This document shows positions 47,730 to 56,460 of a stretch of 64,000 nucleotides of DNA, piece after piece (position 1 is the stretch's first letter; each line of letters opens with the position of its first letter). The position numbers and the translations under genes were made by a program. This stretch comes from Prevotellamassilia timonensis (lineage in GTDB: Bacteria; Bacteroidota; Bacteroidia; Bacteroidales; Bacteroidaceae): assembly GCF_021531665.1 (NCBI RefSeq), contig NZ_JADYUH010000004.1, positions 36,360 to 100,359 of the forward strand. Reading direction: 5' to 3'. The notes below the pieces were generated by a model. The model made no database searches, had not been told where the DNA came from, and worked only from the letters and a program-made list of their open reading frames with translations.

Positions 47730-48149
47730 ATGGAGAAAGAAAGTTTTCACCACCGTCTGCCCGTACAGATTCGTTTCAACGACGTGGACAGTTACGGTCA
47801 CGTCAATAACAACGCCTATTTTGCCTACTATGACCTCGGGAAGCAGGACTATCTGACCACCGTTCTCAAGGTGGACTATCGTTCCTCGGAAGTGGTTCCC
47901 GTCATTGCACACATCAGCGCCGACTTCATCGCTCCCGTCTTCTACGGCGACCCCATAGAAATCGAAACTCGCGTCTCCCACGTCGGCAACAAGAGTTTCA
48001 CGCTCGAGCAAAGAGCCATCAACACCAAACGCGACGAGATTGTCTGCACCTGTACCACCGTCATGGTCTGCTTCAATCTCAAAACACAACAATCTGCCGA
48101 CCTCCCGCAAGCCTATCGCCAAGCCATTGAGGCTTTTGAGATGCAGTGA
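47730..48149 (+). CDS. Acyl-CoA thioesterase, hotdog fold (4HBT type)
   Basis: The 139-residue protein matches the 4-hydroxybenzoyl-CoA/YbgC group: VQIRFNDVDSYGHVNNNAYF with the catalytic Asp, followed by the strands of the hotdog fold. It hydrolyses acyl-CoA. The gene lies between the small protein and aroB. Confidence 0.88.
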   Translation: MEKESFHHRLPVQIRFNDVDSYGHVNNNAYFAYYDLGKQDYLTTVLKVDYRSSEVVPVIAHISADFIAPVFYGDPIEIETRVSHVGNKSFTLEQRAINTKRDEIVCTCTTVMVCFNLKTQQSADLPQAYRQAIEAFEMQ

Positions 48150-48205
48150 CTCACGTTTGCCGGATTTTCAGACACATTCTCTCCTAACATTAGACTTTTC
48201 ACACC

Positions 48206-49255
48206 ATGTCGCAACAGATTCGCTTCACCCCTTCCCCTGCCGCCGAGTTGGACTCTCTGCTCGGCAAACTCAACCCCGACCGCGTCTTCGTGCTCACCGA
48301 CACGACTACCCACGCTCTTTGCCTGCCCCTGCTGAAAGAGTGCGCCGCCTTGCACGACGCACCCTGCATCACCATCGAAGCGGGTGACGTCCACAAGCAT
48401 TTGGGCAGCCTCACCAGCGTCTGGTCCGCCCTCTGCGACGGACGTGCCACACGCCACTCGCTGCTCGTGAACCTCGGCGGCGGCATGGTGACGGACCTTG
48501 GAGGATTTGCCGCTGCGACCTTCAAACGCGGGATTCGCTTCATCAACGTACCGACCACCCTGCTCGGCATGGTCGATGCTGCCGTGGGCGGAAAGACCGG
48601 CATCAATTTCAACGGTCTCAAAAATGAAATAGGAGCGTTCCGCGAAGCCGATGCTGTCGTGGTGAGCACGGCTTTCCTCCGCACCTTGGACAGCGGTAAT
48701 CTTCGCTCGGGCTATGCAGAGATGTTGAAACACTCGCTGCTCGAAAACCGAGAAGTGTGGTCTGCCCACTTGAAGTTTAATCTTGGAAATCCCGACCTTG
48801 CCACACTTCAGGAACTGGTGCGTCTCAGCATTGAAGTCAAGACGCGCATCGTGACGGAAGACCCTTGTGAGAAAGGCATCCGCAAGGCTCTCAACCTCGG
48901 TCACACCGCCGGTCACGCTCTCGAAAGTCTCGCATTGGAAAAAGAGAAACCCGTGTTGCACGGTTTTGCCGTGGCTTGGGGCATTGTCTGCGAACTCTTC
49001 ATGAGTTGTGCCGAGGCAGGCTTCCCCGAGGAGGTCATGCGCCAAACCGTCGGTTTCATCCGCGAAACCTACGGTGTGCCCGACATCACCTGCAAGGACT
49101 ACGACCGCCTCTATGCGCTCATGCTCCACGACAAGAAAAACGTCGGCAACGACATCCGCTTCACCCTCCTCTCCGACATCGGAACTCTGCGCCTTGACAG
49201 TCTCGTTCCCCAATCCCTCGTCTTTGAAAGTTTTGACTTCTTGAGAGAAGGTTAA
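48206..49255 (+). CDS. aroB: 3-dehydroquinate synthase
   Basis: AroB makes 3-dehydroquinate in the shikimate pathway. The 349 residues contain the NAD site LGGGMVTDLGGFAAATFKRG, then INVPTTLLGMVDAAVGGKTG, and the zinc ligands in NLGHTAGHALE and VLHGFAVAWG. It is a normal length and starts 56 bases after the thioesterase stop. Confidence 0.95.
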   Translation: MSQQIRFTPSPAAELDSLLGKLNPDRVFVLTDTTTHALCLPLLKECAALHDAPCITIEAGDVHKHLGSLTSVWSALCDGRATRHSLLVNLGGGMVTDLGGFAAATFKRGIRFINVPTTLLGMVDAAVGGKTGINFNGLKNEIGAFREADAVVVSTAFLRTLDSGNLRSGYAEMLKHSLLENREVWSAHLKFNLGNPDLATLQELVRLSIEVKTRIVTEDPCEKGIRKALNLGHTAGHALESLALEKEKPVLHGFAVAWGIVCELFMSCAEAGFPEEVMRQTVGFIRETYGVPDITCKDYDRLYALMLHDKKNVGNDIRFTLLSDIGTLRLDSLVPQSLVFESFDFLREG

Positions 49256-49273
49256 ACCGGTCAAACGGCAGGA

Positions 49274-49425
49274 TGTGTCAAAATGCACATTTTGGCTTCA
49301 CCCTCGAAGGTGCGTCAGAATGGCTAAGATGCAAGGCGCTGAGGATGAGGGTGCAGGGAGTGTACTGAAGTACATGACCAAGCCCGAAACCGATAGCAAC
49401 GAAGCAGATTGGCTATTATGACACA
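49274..49425. repeat. Family C dispersed element (152 bp)
   Basis: Ends TGTGTCAAAAT and ATTATGACACA form imperfect terminal inverted repeats. The interior has GGAGTGTACTGAAGTACATG, then AC, matching the GGAG-stem-TGAC core of families A and B. It follows aroB directly. Confidence 0.75.
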
Positions 49426-49464
49426 CCGCCGTCTGCTTATGATAATAAATCAAAGAAATATTTG

Positions 49465-49658
49465 AGGGGTGTTCTATAAATTACGGGATAAGGAACGTTC
49501 AAAAGAAAGTGCTTACGTTTTGGTCGCTTTTCGCTTCTTAGCGCGCCCTTTTGTAAGTTTCGTCAGGCACATAGCCCGCTATGCTCCCTCCTCAACTGAC
49601 AAAAGTTCATCTCTAAGAAATCAAAAATCAACTCAACCTAATTTATAGAACACCCCTT
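49465..49658 (+). repeat. Family B dispersed element, full-length copy 2 (194 bp)
   Basis: Near-identical to 17140-17334, with the same terminal inverted repeats and core. It lies just upstream of the FMN/Fe-S membrane protein gene. Confidence 0.88.
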
Positions 49659-49676
49659 GAAGCATAACCTCTGTCC

Positions 49677-50855
49677 ATGCCGTCCCATTTCGCCTCCCGT
49701 CTGCTCTCTTTGGCACTTGTTTTTCTGATGCTCTGCGCTGCTGCCGCATGGTCGGGCAGTCTGTTGGGGCGTCCCTTGCAATCTTCTGCCGACTCCCCGA
49801 CGCCGGCAGATTCTTTGCCGCCTGCCGATGTGCTCGCCCGCTTGTCGCTCACGGCGGACGACTTCCGCTTGGAGAAGACGGACAGTGCGGCGTGGGAAGT
49901 TTTTGATGCCGAGGGCGAAGTTGCGGGCTATGTCTTCGCTTCTGCGCCCTACGCCCCCAACACCGAAGGCTTCGCCGGACCAACGCCGCTCTTCATTCGC
50001 GTGGATTCCGACCTACGCATCGTTGCCTCCACAGTGGGCGAAAACGAAGAAACACCGGACTTCCTAAAAACTGCTTTCAGCGGCATTGCTCCCGCCTTCC
50101 AAGGGAAAACGCTCGCAGAAGCGACCGCCGTGCAACCCGATGCCGTCAGCGGAGCGACCTATACGTCTCATGCGCTCATTGAAAACTACCGGCTGACACT
50201 CTCCGCCCGTGCTGCCTCCGCCGCTTCGTCTCAGCGCACTCCCGCCCTCGGTTGGATTCGCACCGCCGCCGTGCTCGCCACGCTTCTCTTGGGAGTGGTC
50301 GTTTCCTTCCGCTTCCGCCGTGTGCGGTGGCTGACGACCGTCGTGCGCCTTTTGAACGTCGGTGTCTTGGGCTTTTGGTGTGGACAGTTCTTGTCGCTGA
50401 CGCAGTTGCGCGATTGGGTGGCGCACGGTCTTGACCCCGTGGTCAGCCTTGCCGGGTTGGTACTCTTGCTCGTTGCCCTGCTCATGCCCTTCCTCGGTCG
50501 TCCGCACCACTACTGTCACTTTATTTGTCCGCTGGGCAGTGCACAAGCCTTGCTCGCCCAACTTCCTTTTCCAAAGATACGTGTGGGACAGAAGACGGCG
50601 CTCTTCTTCTCGCGTCTTCGTCTCGTGCTTTTCGCCGCCCTCATGGTGGGACTCTGGGCAGGCGTGGCGGTTGATATTCTTGACCTTGAACCCTTCTCCG
50701 CCTTTCAGTTCCACGTCGCCGCGCCCGTCGTCATGATTCTCTGCGGCGTCATTCTTTTCATCTCCTGCTTTGTGCCGCGCCTTTGGTGCCGCGCCCTCTG
50801 TCCGCTTGGCGAACTCCTCACCCTTGCGGAAGGCTCCCGCTTCAAGAAAAACTGA
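49677..50855 (+). CDS. FMN-binding domain plus NapH-like Fe-S membrane protein
   Basis: The 392-residue protein has an N-terminal helix, a periplasmic FMN-binding domain with the flavinylation motif DAVSGATYTSHALIEN, and about six membrane helices. Two cysteine sets, YCHFICPLGS and WCRALCPLGE, are of the NapH/NosR type. Such proteins carry electrons across the membrane to extracytoplasmic flavoenzymes or reductases. No redox partner gene is adjacent, and no ApbE-like flavinyl transferase is seen here. The gene is complete. Confidence 0.82.
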   Translation: MPSHFASRLLSLALVFLMLCAAAAWSGSLLGRPLQSSADSPTPADSLPPADVLARLSLTADDFRLEKTDSAAWEVFDAEGEVAGYVFASAPYAPNTEGFAGPTPLFIRVDSDLRIVASTVGENEETPDFLKTAFSGIAPAFQGKTLAEATAVQPDAVSGATYTSHALIENYRLTLSARAASAASSQRTPALGWIRTAAVLATLLLGVVVSFRFRRVRWLTTVVRLLNVGVLGFWCGQFLSLTQLRDWVAHGLDPVVSLAGLVLLLVALLMPFLGRPHHYCHFICPLGSAQALLAQLPFPKIRVGQKTALFFSRLRLVLFAALMVGLWAGVAVDILDLEPFSAFQFHVAAPVVMILCGVILFISCFVPRLWCRALCPLGELLTLAEGSRFKKN

Positions 50856-50895
50856 GTGTACGCGACACATTACCACCTTGCTCCTTTGACAGAAG

Positions 50896-51127
50896 CGATT
50901 CTTTGTCTCTTTGTCTCTTCATCTCTTCGACTCTTCATCTCTTCGTCTCTTTGTCTCTTCATCTCTTCATCTCTTCATCTCTTCGTCTCTTCATCTCTTT
51001 GACTCTTTGTCTCTTCATCTCTTCGTCTCTTCATCTCTTTGACTCTTTGTCTCTTAGTCTCTTCGACTCTTCATCTCTTTGACTCTTCATCTCTTCGTCT
51101 CTTCGTCTTTTTGTCTCTTTATCCTTA
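50896..51127 (+). repeat. CTCTT-type microsatellite region
   Basis: Around 25 copies of CTCTTTG/CTCTTCA/CTCTTCG hexa- to decamers fill the gap between two genes. The unit is the same as the CTCTTTGACTCTTAG module of the composite repeat at 16.7-16.9 kb. It is gene-free. Confidence 0.85.
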
Positions 51128-51134
51128 AATCTCC

Positions 51135-52028
51135 ATGACATCGCAAAACAAACACGTGCTTCAAGGCATCGCCGCCGGACTTATCGCCGCCGTATGCTAT
51201 GGCTTCATTCCCCTCTTCACGCTGCCTTTAAAGACCGGTGAGGGTGTTGAAAGTCTTTCAGATTCCACCATTCTTTTCTACCGTTTCGGACTCGCCGCCC
51301 TCATCATAGGCTTCATCATGCTGTGGCGTCGCGCCGATTTCCGCATCACTCGCGGGGAACTCGTCACGCTGACCTATCTCGCCTTCCTTTCCGACGGTTC
51401 CGCCCTCTTCCTCATTGATGGCTATGACTATCTCTCCTCCGGCGTAGCCACCACGCTCCACTTCATGTATCCCGTGATGACAGCCATCATCATGATGTGT
51501 TTCTACCACGAAGCGCGCCGTGTGAGCACGATTGCTGCCATCGTCATGGCAGTTGCAGGCGTCGGCATTCTCTCTTGGGATGGCGGACAGGAAGGCAGTC
51601 TCCACGGCGTCGCCGTTGAACTCATCTCCGCGTTGTGCTATGCGTTCTATCTCATCCGTGTCAATCGTTCTCGTGCAGCCCACATGGACACGTTGCGCCT
51701 TGTTTTCTACATTCTCGCCATTGGTGCGGTCATTTTCCTTTTTGACGCGCTTCGAGAAAACGCGCTTCGTTTGCCCGCTTACGGTTCACAGTGGGTGGAC
51801 CTCGGCTCGCTTGCGCTCATCTGCACCGTGGTCACGAACCTCTGTCTCGTTGTTTCGGTGAAACGCATCGGTAGCACGATGACCGCTGTCATTGGTGCAC
51901 TGGAGCCACTGACGGCAGTGGGCATCGGTTGTCTTCTTTTTGCCGAGCCTTTCACCTGGCAGGTGGCACTTGCCATTGCGCTCATCATCCCCGCTGTCGT
52001 CATCATCATTCTGACTCGTCACCGCTGA
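51135..52028 (+). CDS. EamA/DMT family transporter
   Basis: This 297-residue protein has ten hydrophobic helices in two EamA repeats, the DMT layout. Conserved residues are in HFMYPVMTAIIMM and VSVKRIGSTMTAVIGALEP. Family members export amino acids, nucleotides or drugs; the substrate cannot be told. It is preceded by the CT-rich repeat and followed by convergent genes. Confidence 0.85.
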   Translation: MTSQNKHVLQGIAAGLIAAVCYGFIPLFTLPLKTGEGVESLSDSTILFYRFGLAALIIGFIMLWRRADFRITRGELVTLTYLAFLSDGSALFLIDGYDYLSSGVATTLHFMYPVMTAIIMMCFYHEARRVSTIAAIVMAVAGVGILSWDGGQEGSLHGVAVELISALCYAFYLIRVNRSRAAHMDTLRLVFYILAIGAVIFLFDALRENALRLPAYGSQWVDLGSLALICTVVTNLCLVVSVKRIGSTMTAVIGALEPLTAVGIGCLLFAEPFTWQVALAIALIIPAVVIIILTRHR

Positions 52029-52219
52029 ACTGCCGAAGGAAGTGATAAGTATATCGGTCGCTTTGGTTCGCCCAGTCGCTTTGCTCATGCTGCAAACGGC
52101 TGGGCGCTTTTGTGTTTTCAGCACGCAGGAGTGACTTGCCACACATTGCGGGGCTGCACCTCAAAACAAAGATGCAACCCCGCAAACTGCAAATCACGTA
52201 AAACGCAAAACTATTTCAA

Positions 52220-53104
52220 CTACATGCGCAGCGAATCGGGCCATTCAGCCATCGCCCCCTGCTGCGTGCAAACATAGGCAGCCACCTCCACTGCATGCTC
52301 GTGAGCCACGCCGACGGGAGTATTCCGCAAGAGTTCGCCCACCAGCGTGGCGGTGAAACTGTCGCCCGCGCCCACCGTGTCAGCCACCTGAACTTTCGGT
52401 GTGACGCGATAGGACGTTTCAACCGGCGTAAAGACGTAACTTCCGTTGGCGCCGCACGTGAGCACCAGGATGCGGAGACCGTAACGCTCCATCAGACTTC
52501 GGCACAGCACTTCCGGACTTCCGGCTCCGAGGCGCAGCAATTCGCTCACGAGGACCAATTCTTCGTCATTTATCTTGAGCACATTGGCGCGGCGACATGA
52601 GGCTTCGATGATTTCAAGCGTGTAGAACTGCTGCCGCAGGTTGATGTCGAACACCTTGAGACGTTCTTCGTCTGAGGGCATGGCATCGAGGAAACTGAAA
52701 ATGGTTTTACGAGAAACCTCGTTGCGCTGTGCCAGCGAGCCCCAGCAAACAGCCTGAGCCTGACTCGCCAGATTTGCCAACGCCGGTGTGAAAGGAATGT
52801 TGTCCCAGGCGACTCCCTCGCAGATGTCATACTGCGGGATGCCTTGTTCTCCGAGCGAAACGTTCACCACACCGGTGGGAAAGTCCACACGTGCCACAGC
52901 CTCGATGTTAAGTCCTTTTCCTTCTAAAGTGGCAAGTGCTTCTTCACCCAAAGCATCATTTCCGACGGCACTCACCACGCGGGAATCCATGCCAGCCTGT
53001 CCGGCGTGGAATGCAAAGTTAGCGGGCGCACCGCCTATTTTTTTACCATCGGGCAGCACATCCCAAAGTGCCTCGCCCATGCCTACAACAATTGGTTTAT
53101 TCAT
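52220..53104 (-). CDS. PfkB-type fructokinase
   Basis: The 294-residue carbohydrate kinase has the PfkB signatures GGAPANFAFHAGQAG and ADTVGAGDSFTATLVG, with the catalytic Asp in the second. The context (MFS transporter just upstream, GH32, fructose-type HTCS) points to fructose as substrate, giving fructose-6-phosphate. It starts 17 bases after the MFS gene. Confidence 0.9.
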   Translation of the reverse strand: MNKPIVVGMGEALWDVLPDGKKIGGAPANFAFHAGQAGMDSRVVSAVGNDALGEEALATLEGKGLNIEAVARVDFPTGVVNVSLGEQGIPQYDICEGVAWDNIPFTPALANLASQAQAVCWGSLAQRNEVSRKTIFSFLDAMPSDEERLKVFDINLRQQFYTLEIIEASCRRANVLKINDEELVLVSELLRLGAGSPEVLCRSLMERYGLRILVLTCGANGSYVFTPVETSYRVTPKVQVADTVGAGDSFTATLVGELLRNTPVGVAHEHAVEVAAYVCTQQGAMAEWPDSLRM

Positions 53105-53121
53105 GATAGTATGTCTTATTA

Positions 53122-54276
53122 TTATTTTTTCAATTTCACTGCCAAGGCAACAAGATAGCAGGCTGCCACAGCCATGACAATCACTGCTCCCTGCTGTCCC
53201 ACGGCATCAGAGGCGATGCCCATGAGAAGCGGAAGAACCGTGCCTCCAAAGAGTCCCATAATCATCAGTGCACTCACGGCATTTGCTTGTTGCTCTTCAC
53301 GCTGCAGGGCTGATGCAAAGATAATGGGAAAAACGTTGCTGTTGCCAAAACCAATCAAGCCGATGCAAACGTAGAGTGCCATCTCGGTGCGAATCACCAT
53401 CATGCCCGCCAGGGCAAGCAGCATCATCACACTGCTCACCGTCAGTACGACACGGGGTGAGAGACGCTGCATGAGTACGCTGCCCAAAAGACATCCCGCC
53501 GTGCGGCAGACAAAATAAACACTGGTGGCGAATCCCGCGGTGGCAAGGCTGAGTCCGGCATAGTGCATGAGCAGACGAGGAGCGGTGGTGTTGGTGCCGA
53601 CGTCAATGCCGACGTGACACATGATGCCGCAGAAAGCGAGCAGAATGAACGGATTGCGCAGCAGGGAAAGGGTGGAACCCACGCTGCAGGTGGTGGAGGC
53701 AGGCCGCTCTTCAATGGGAGTCGCTGCAAGTGCCAACACTGCCAGCACACCCACCAAACCATAGACAAGAAAGAGGACTCTCCACTCAAGCCCCAGCATC
53801 GGCAGTCCGCCCATGGCGCCCCATGCTGCCAAAAGCGGTGCCACAAACGAGGCGATGGCTTTGACGAACTGACCGAAGGTGAGCGTGGGAGTGAGTTGAC
53901 GACCCGACACGATGTCTGACACGAGAGGATTCAGCGATGTCTGCATGAGTGCGTTGCCGATGCCCAGCAAAGAGAAAGAAACGAGCATGAGCACATAGCC
54001 CTCTCCCAAGAGCGGCAACACAAGAGAGAAAAGAGTGACCACGAGCGAAAGCAACACCGTGCGCTTGCGTCCGATGCGATTCATGAGAATGCCCGTGGGA
54101 ACGGAGAAGAGCAGAAACCAAAAGAAAACGAGCGAAGGGAAGAGATTTGCCTGCGAATCTGTCAGATTCAGGTCGTGCTGCACATAGTTGGTGGCAATGC
54201 CGACGAGGTCCACAAAACCCATGGCAAAGAAACAGAGCAACACGGGCAACAGGCGAAGAAAGGATTGTCTTGACAT
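53122..54276 (-). CDS. MFS sugar transporter, likely fructose importer
   Basis: This 384-residue protein has twelve membrane helices and resembles the fucose/sugar permease branch of MFS found beside fructokinases in Bacteroidales: CFFAMGFVDLVGIATNYVQ at the N-terminus and RIGRKRTVLLSLVV between TM2 and TM3. It probably brings fructose through the inner membrane. The start giving MSRQSFLRLL was chosen as the longer frame has no conserved residues. It forms an operon with the kinase. Confidence 0.87.
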   Translation of the reverse strand: MSRQSFLRLLPVLLCFFAMGFVDLVGIATNYVQHDLNLTDSQANLFPSLVFFWFLLFSVPTGILMNRIGRKRTVLLSLVVTLFSLVLPLLGEGYVLMLVSFSLLGIGNALMQTSLNPLVSDIVSGRQLTPTLTFGQFVKAIASFVAPLLAAWGAMGGLPMLGLEWRVLFLVYGLVGVLAVLALAATPIEERPASTTCSVGSTLSLLRNPFILLAFCGIMCHVGIDVGTNTTAPRLLMHYAGLSLATAGFATSVYFVCRTAGCLLGSVLMQRLSPRVVLTVSSVMMLLALAGMMVIRTEMALYVCIGLIGFGNSNVFPIIFASALQREEQQANAVSALMIMGLFGGTVLPLLMGIASDAVGQQGAVIVMAVAACYLVALAVKLKK

Positions 54277-54446
54277 AAGAAAAAAAGGATGAAAGAGGAT
54301 TCTGAAAAGGGAGGAACAGGGAGGGAGCATTCAGTCGCCTGCCCCAATGAGAAAGAAAGCGAGACCTGCCGAAGTGCGCTTTTTTACGCATTTCCTTCAT
54401 GTTTCACCTAACCTTTGTGACAGCGCACTGCTGGCAGGCCTCGCTT

Positions 54447-54516
54447 AAGGGGTGTTCTAAGAATTAGGTTGAGTTGATTGAACGTTCCTTATCCCGTAAT
54501 TTATAGAACACCCCTT
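54447..54516. repeat. Family B element, internally deleted (70 bp)
   Basis: AAGGGGTGTTCTAAGAATTA at one end and TAATTTATAGAACACCCCTT at the other are joined with the middle lost. It lies between the MFS operon and GH32 and can form one long hairpin. Confidence 0.8.
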
Positions 54517-54539
54517 ATATATAGAAGTGTGTGTTGGTT

Positions 54540-56432
54540 CTATTTGGCATCCGTCATAGCGGCGTTCATGGGATAGAGCACTGCCTGCTTGACTTGTGCG
54601 TTTTCATCACTGAAGAAGCGGAGACGATCGTAGGGTTTGGTGGGGAAAACAAGGTTCGTCATGGCAACACGTCCACCATCCACAAAGAGTTCGATGGAAC
54701 TGCGGTCTGCGAAGATGCGCACTTCGTGTGCAGCGGTGAGGTCAGGCACCGGAGCCCAAGTGGCATGGGCAAAGTCATTGACGAAGTGCAACAACCCATC
54801 CACGCAGGCTCTGCGGCTGGAACTGGTTTCCAACTGGTGCGGCTCAATGTCCTTGCCAAAATCCACTATGCCGCTCTCCGCACGGTCCATCACCACACGG
54901 TGGTTTTCAGAGTCAAAGTAGATGACGGTCTTCTCGCCCTCGGCGTTGCTCAGTTCCACGCCGGTGCGACCTTTGGCAGCGGGCTGCATGTGGAATTGGA
55001 GTTCAAACGCGCCATTGTCTGCCACGTGTTCCACGCGCTTCTCTCCCAGATTGAAGTCACCGATTTTCTCTTCCTTTCCGCGCAGGGAGCTGAGTTCCTT
55101 GACCGGCGCAGCGCTGAGCAGCAACTGACCGTCGGCAGCGGTGTAGAGATTCAGTTCACGCGGCAGCGCATTGGCGGAGCGATACTGTCCTTTGCTGGGC
55201 GTGAGATTGGCATATTGCCAGTTGCTCATCCAAGGCACGGCGATGGTGCGGTCGCCGGTGTTGGAGAAGCAGACCGTAGCATAGTGGTCCTTTCCCCAAT
55301 CCAACCATTTCACGCAGTCGGGCTTGGTGTCGCAGGTGAAGCGATGACCGTCGAAGTCACCCACGAAATACATGGTACCGCTTCCACCATAGACGAAGCC
55401 GGGATTGATGTTCACAATCATCACCCACTTCATGCGTTGCTTGTCGCCATCGACGGGCAACTGAACGAAGTCGGGACACTCGAACTGATTGGGTTGCGGT
55501 CCGTAGCCTTCGCCCCACTCGCTCATGTAGGTCCAGTCTTTGAGATTACGGCTTTCGTAGAAGCGCATGTTCTTGTCGGCGCTGACAATCATGACCCACT
55601 TCTCCTGAGGAGCATACCAGAAGACCTTGGGGTCGCGGAAGTTCTCCAATCCGTCGAAGGGTGTGATGATGGGGTTACCCTCATACTTGGTGAAGGTGCG
55701 ACCGTTGTCGCTGCTGTATGCCATGCACTGCACCTGACGCTGATGACCGGGTTGCATGTTGCGATGCGAAGTGTAGAAGGCGATGATGTTGTTGGTTCCC
55801 GTGCCGGCATCGTTGCGGGCATCCACCACACACGAGCCACTGAAGATGTGTCCCATGGTGTCGCGCTCAATGGCTACGGGCAAGTGCTGCCAGTGCACGA
55901 GGTCGCGACTGACGGAGTGCCCCCAGTGCATGTTGCCCCACACTGAGCCGTAAGGATTATACTGGAAATAAAGATGATACTCTCCGTCTTTGAAGACCAA
56001 TCCGTTGGCATCGTTCATCCAGCCGTAAGCCGGTGTGTGATGATAGACGGGACGGAAGATTTCGCGATTGGTGATGTCAAACGTGTCTGCCACCTGGAGG
56101 TTCTCCCAAGCCAAAGCGTTGGCTGCAAGACCGCGAATCACAATGGAGTCACCGGATTTCCCGCTGAGAGGAAAGGGCACGGTGTAGTCAATCTTGCCGA
56201 CGGCAAGGCGCACGTCCATCGGGACATCGCCCAACATCACCTGAGCCTCAGCCTCCTTCTCCTCGATGGGGAGCAAGAGATATTTGGCATTGGTTTCGAT
56301 GTGTGCCACGGTAAGGGAGTCGCCTTGATGCGTCAGATGGATGAGTTTCTCCTGTCCTGTGCAGGCACCAAGGGTGACGAGGGTTGCGCTCATAAGGCAT
56401 CCCGTGAGAACCTGATTCATTACGTTTTTCAT
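54540..56432 (-). CDS. GH32 fructan hydrolase (levanase/inulinase type) lipoprotein
   Basis: The 630-residue protein has a lipobox (TLVTLGACTGQ) and an N-terminal beta-rich segment. The GH32 propeller begins GWMNDANGLVF, with nucleophile Asp141. Further family blocks are FRDPKVFWYAP (RDP) and FECPDF (EC, acid/base). The usual WMNDPNG has Ala instead of Pro here. It likely cleaves levan or inulin at the cell surface. It is transcribed with the TonB receptor upstream, 28 bases away. Confidence 0.93.
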   Translation of the reverse strand: MKNVMNQVLTGCLMSATLVTLGACTGQEKLIHLTHQGDSLTVAHIETNAKYLLLPIEEKEAEAQVMLGDVPMDVRLAVGKIDYTVPFPLSGKSGDSIVIRGLAANALAWENLQVADTFDITNREIFRPVYHHTPAYGWMNDANGLVFKDGEYHLYFQYNPYGSVWGNMHWGHSVSRDLVHWQHLPVAIERDTMGHIFSGSCVVDARNDAGTGTNNIIAFYTSHRNMQPGHQRQVQCMAYSSDNGRTFTKYEGNPIITPFDGLENFRDPKVFWYAPQEKWVMIVSADKNMRFYESRNLKDWTYMSEWGEGYGPQPNQFECPDFVQLPVDGDKQRMKWVMIVNINPGFVYGGSGTMYFVGDFDGHRFTCDTKPDCVKWLDWGKDHYATVCFSNTGDRTIAVPWMSNWQYANLTPSKGQYRSANALPRELNLYTAADGQLLLSAAPVKELSSLRGKEEKIGDFNLGEKRVEHVADNGAFELQFHMQPAAKGRTGVELSNAEGEKTVIYFDSENHRVVMDRAESGIVDFGKDIEPHQLETSSSRRACVDGLLHFVNDFAHATWAPVPDLTAAHEVRIFADRSSIELFVDGGRVAMTNLVFPTKPYDRLRFFSDENAQVKQAVLYPMNAAMTDAK

Positions 56433-56460
56433 GGATTTTTATATTTTTGGATTTATAAGG

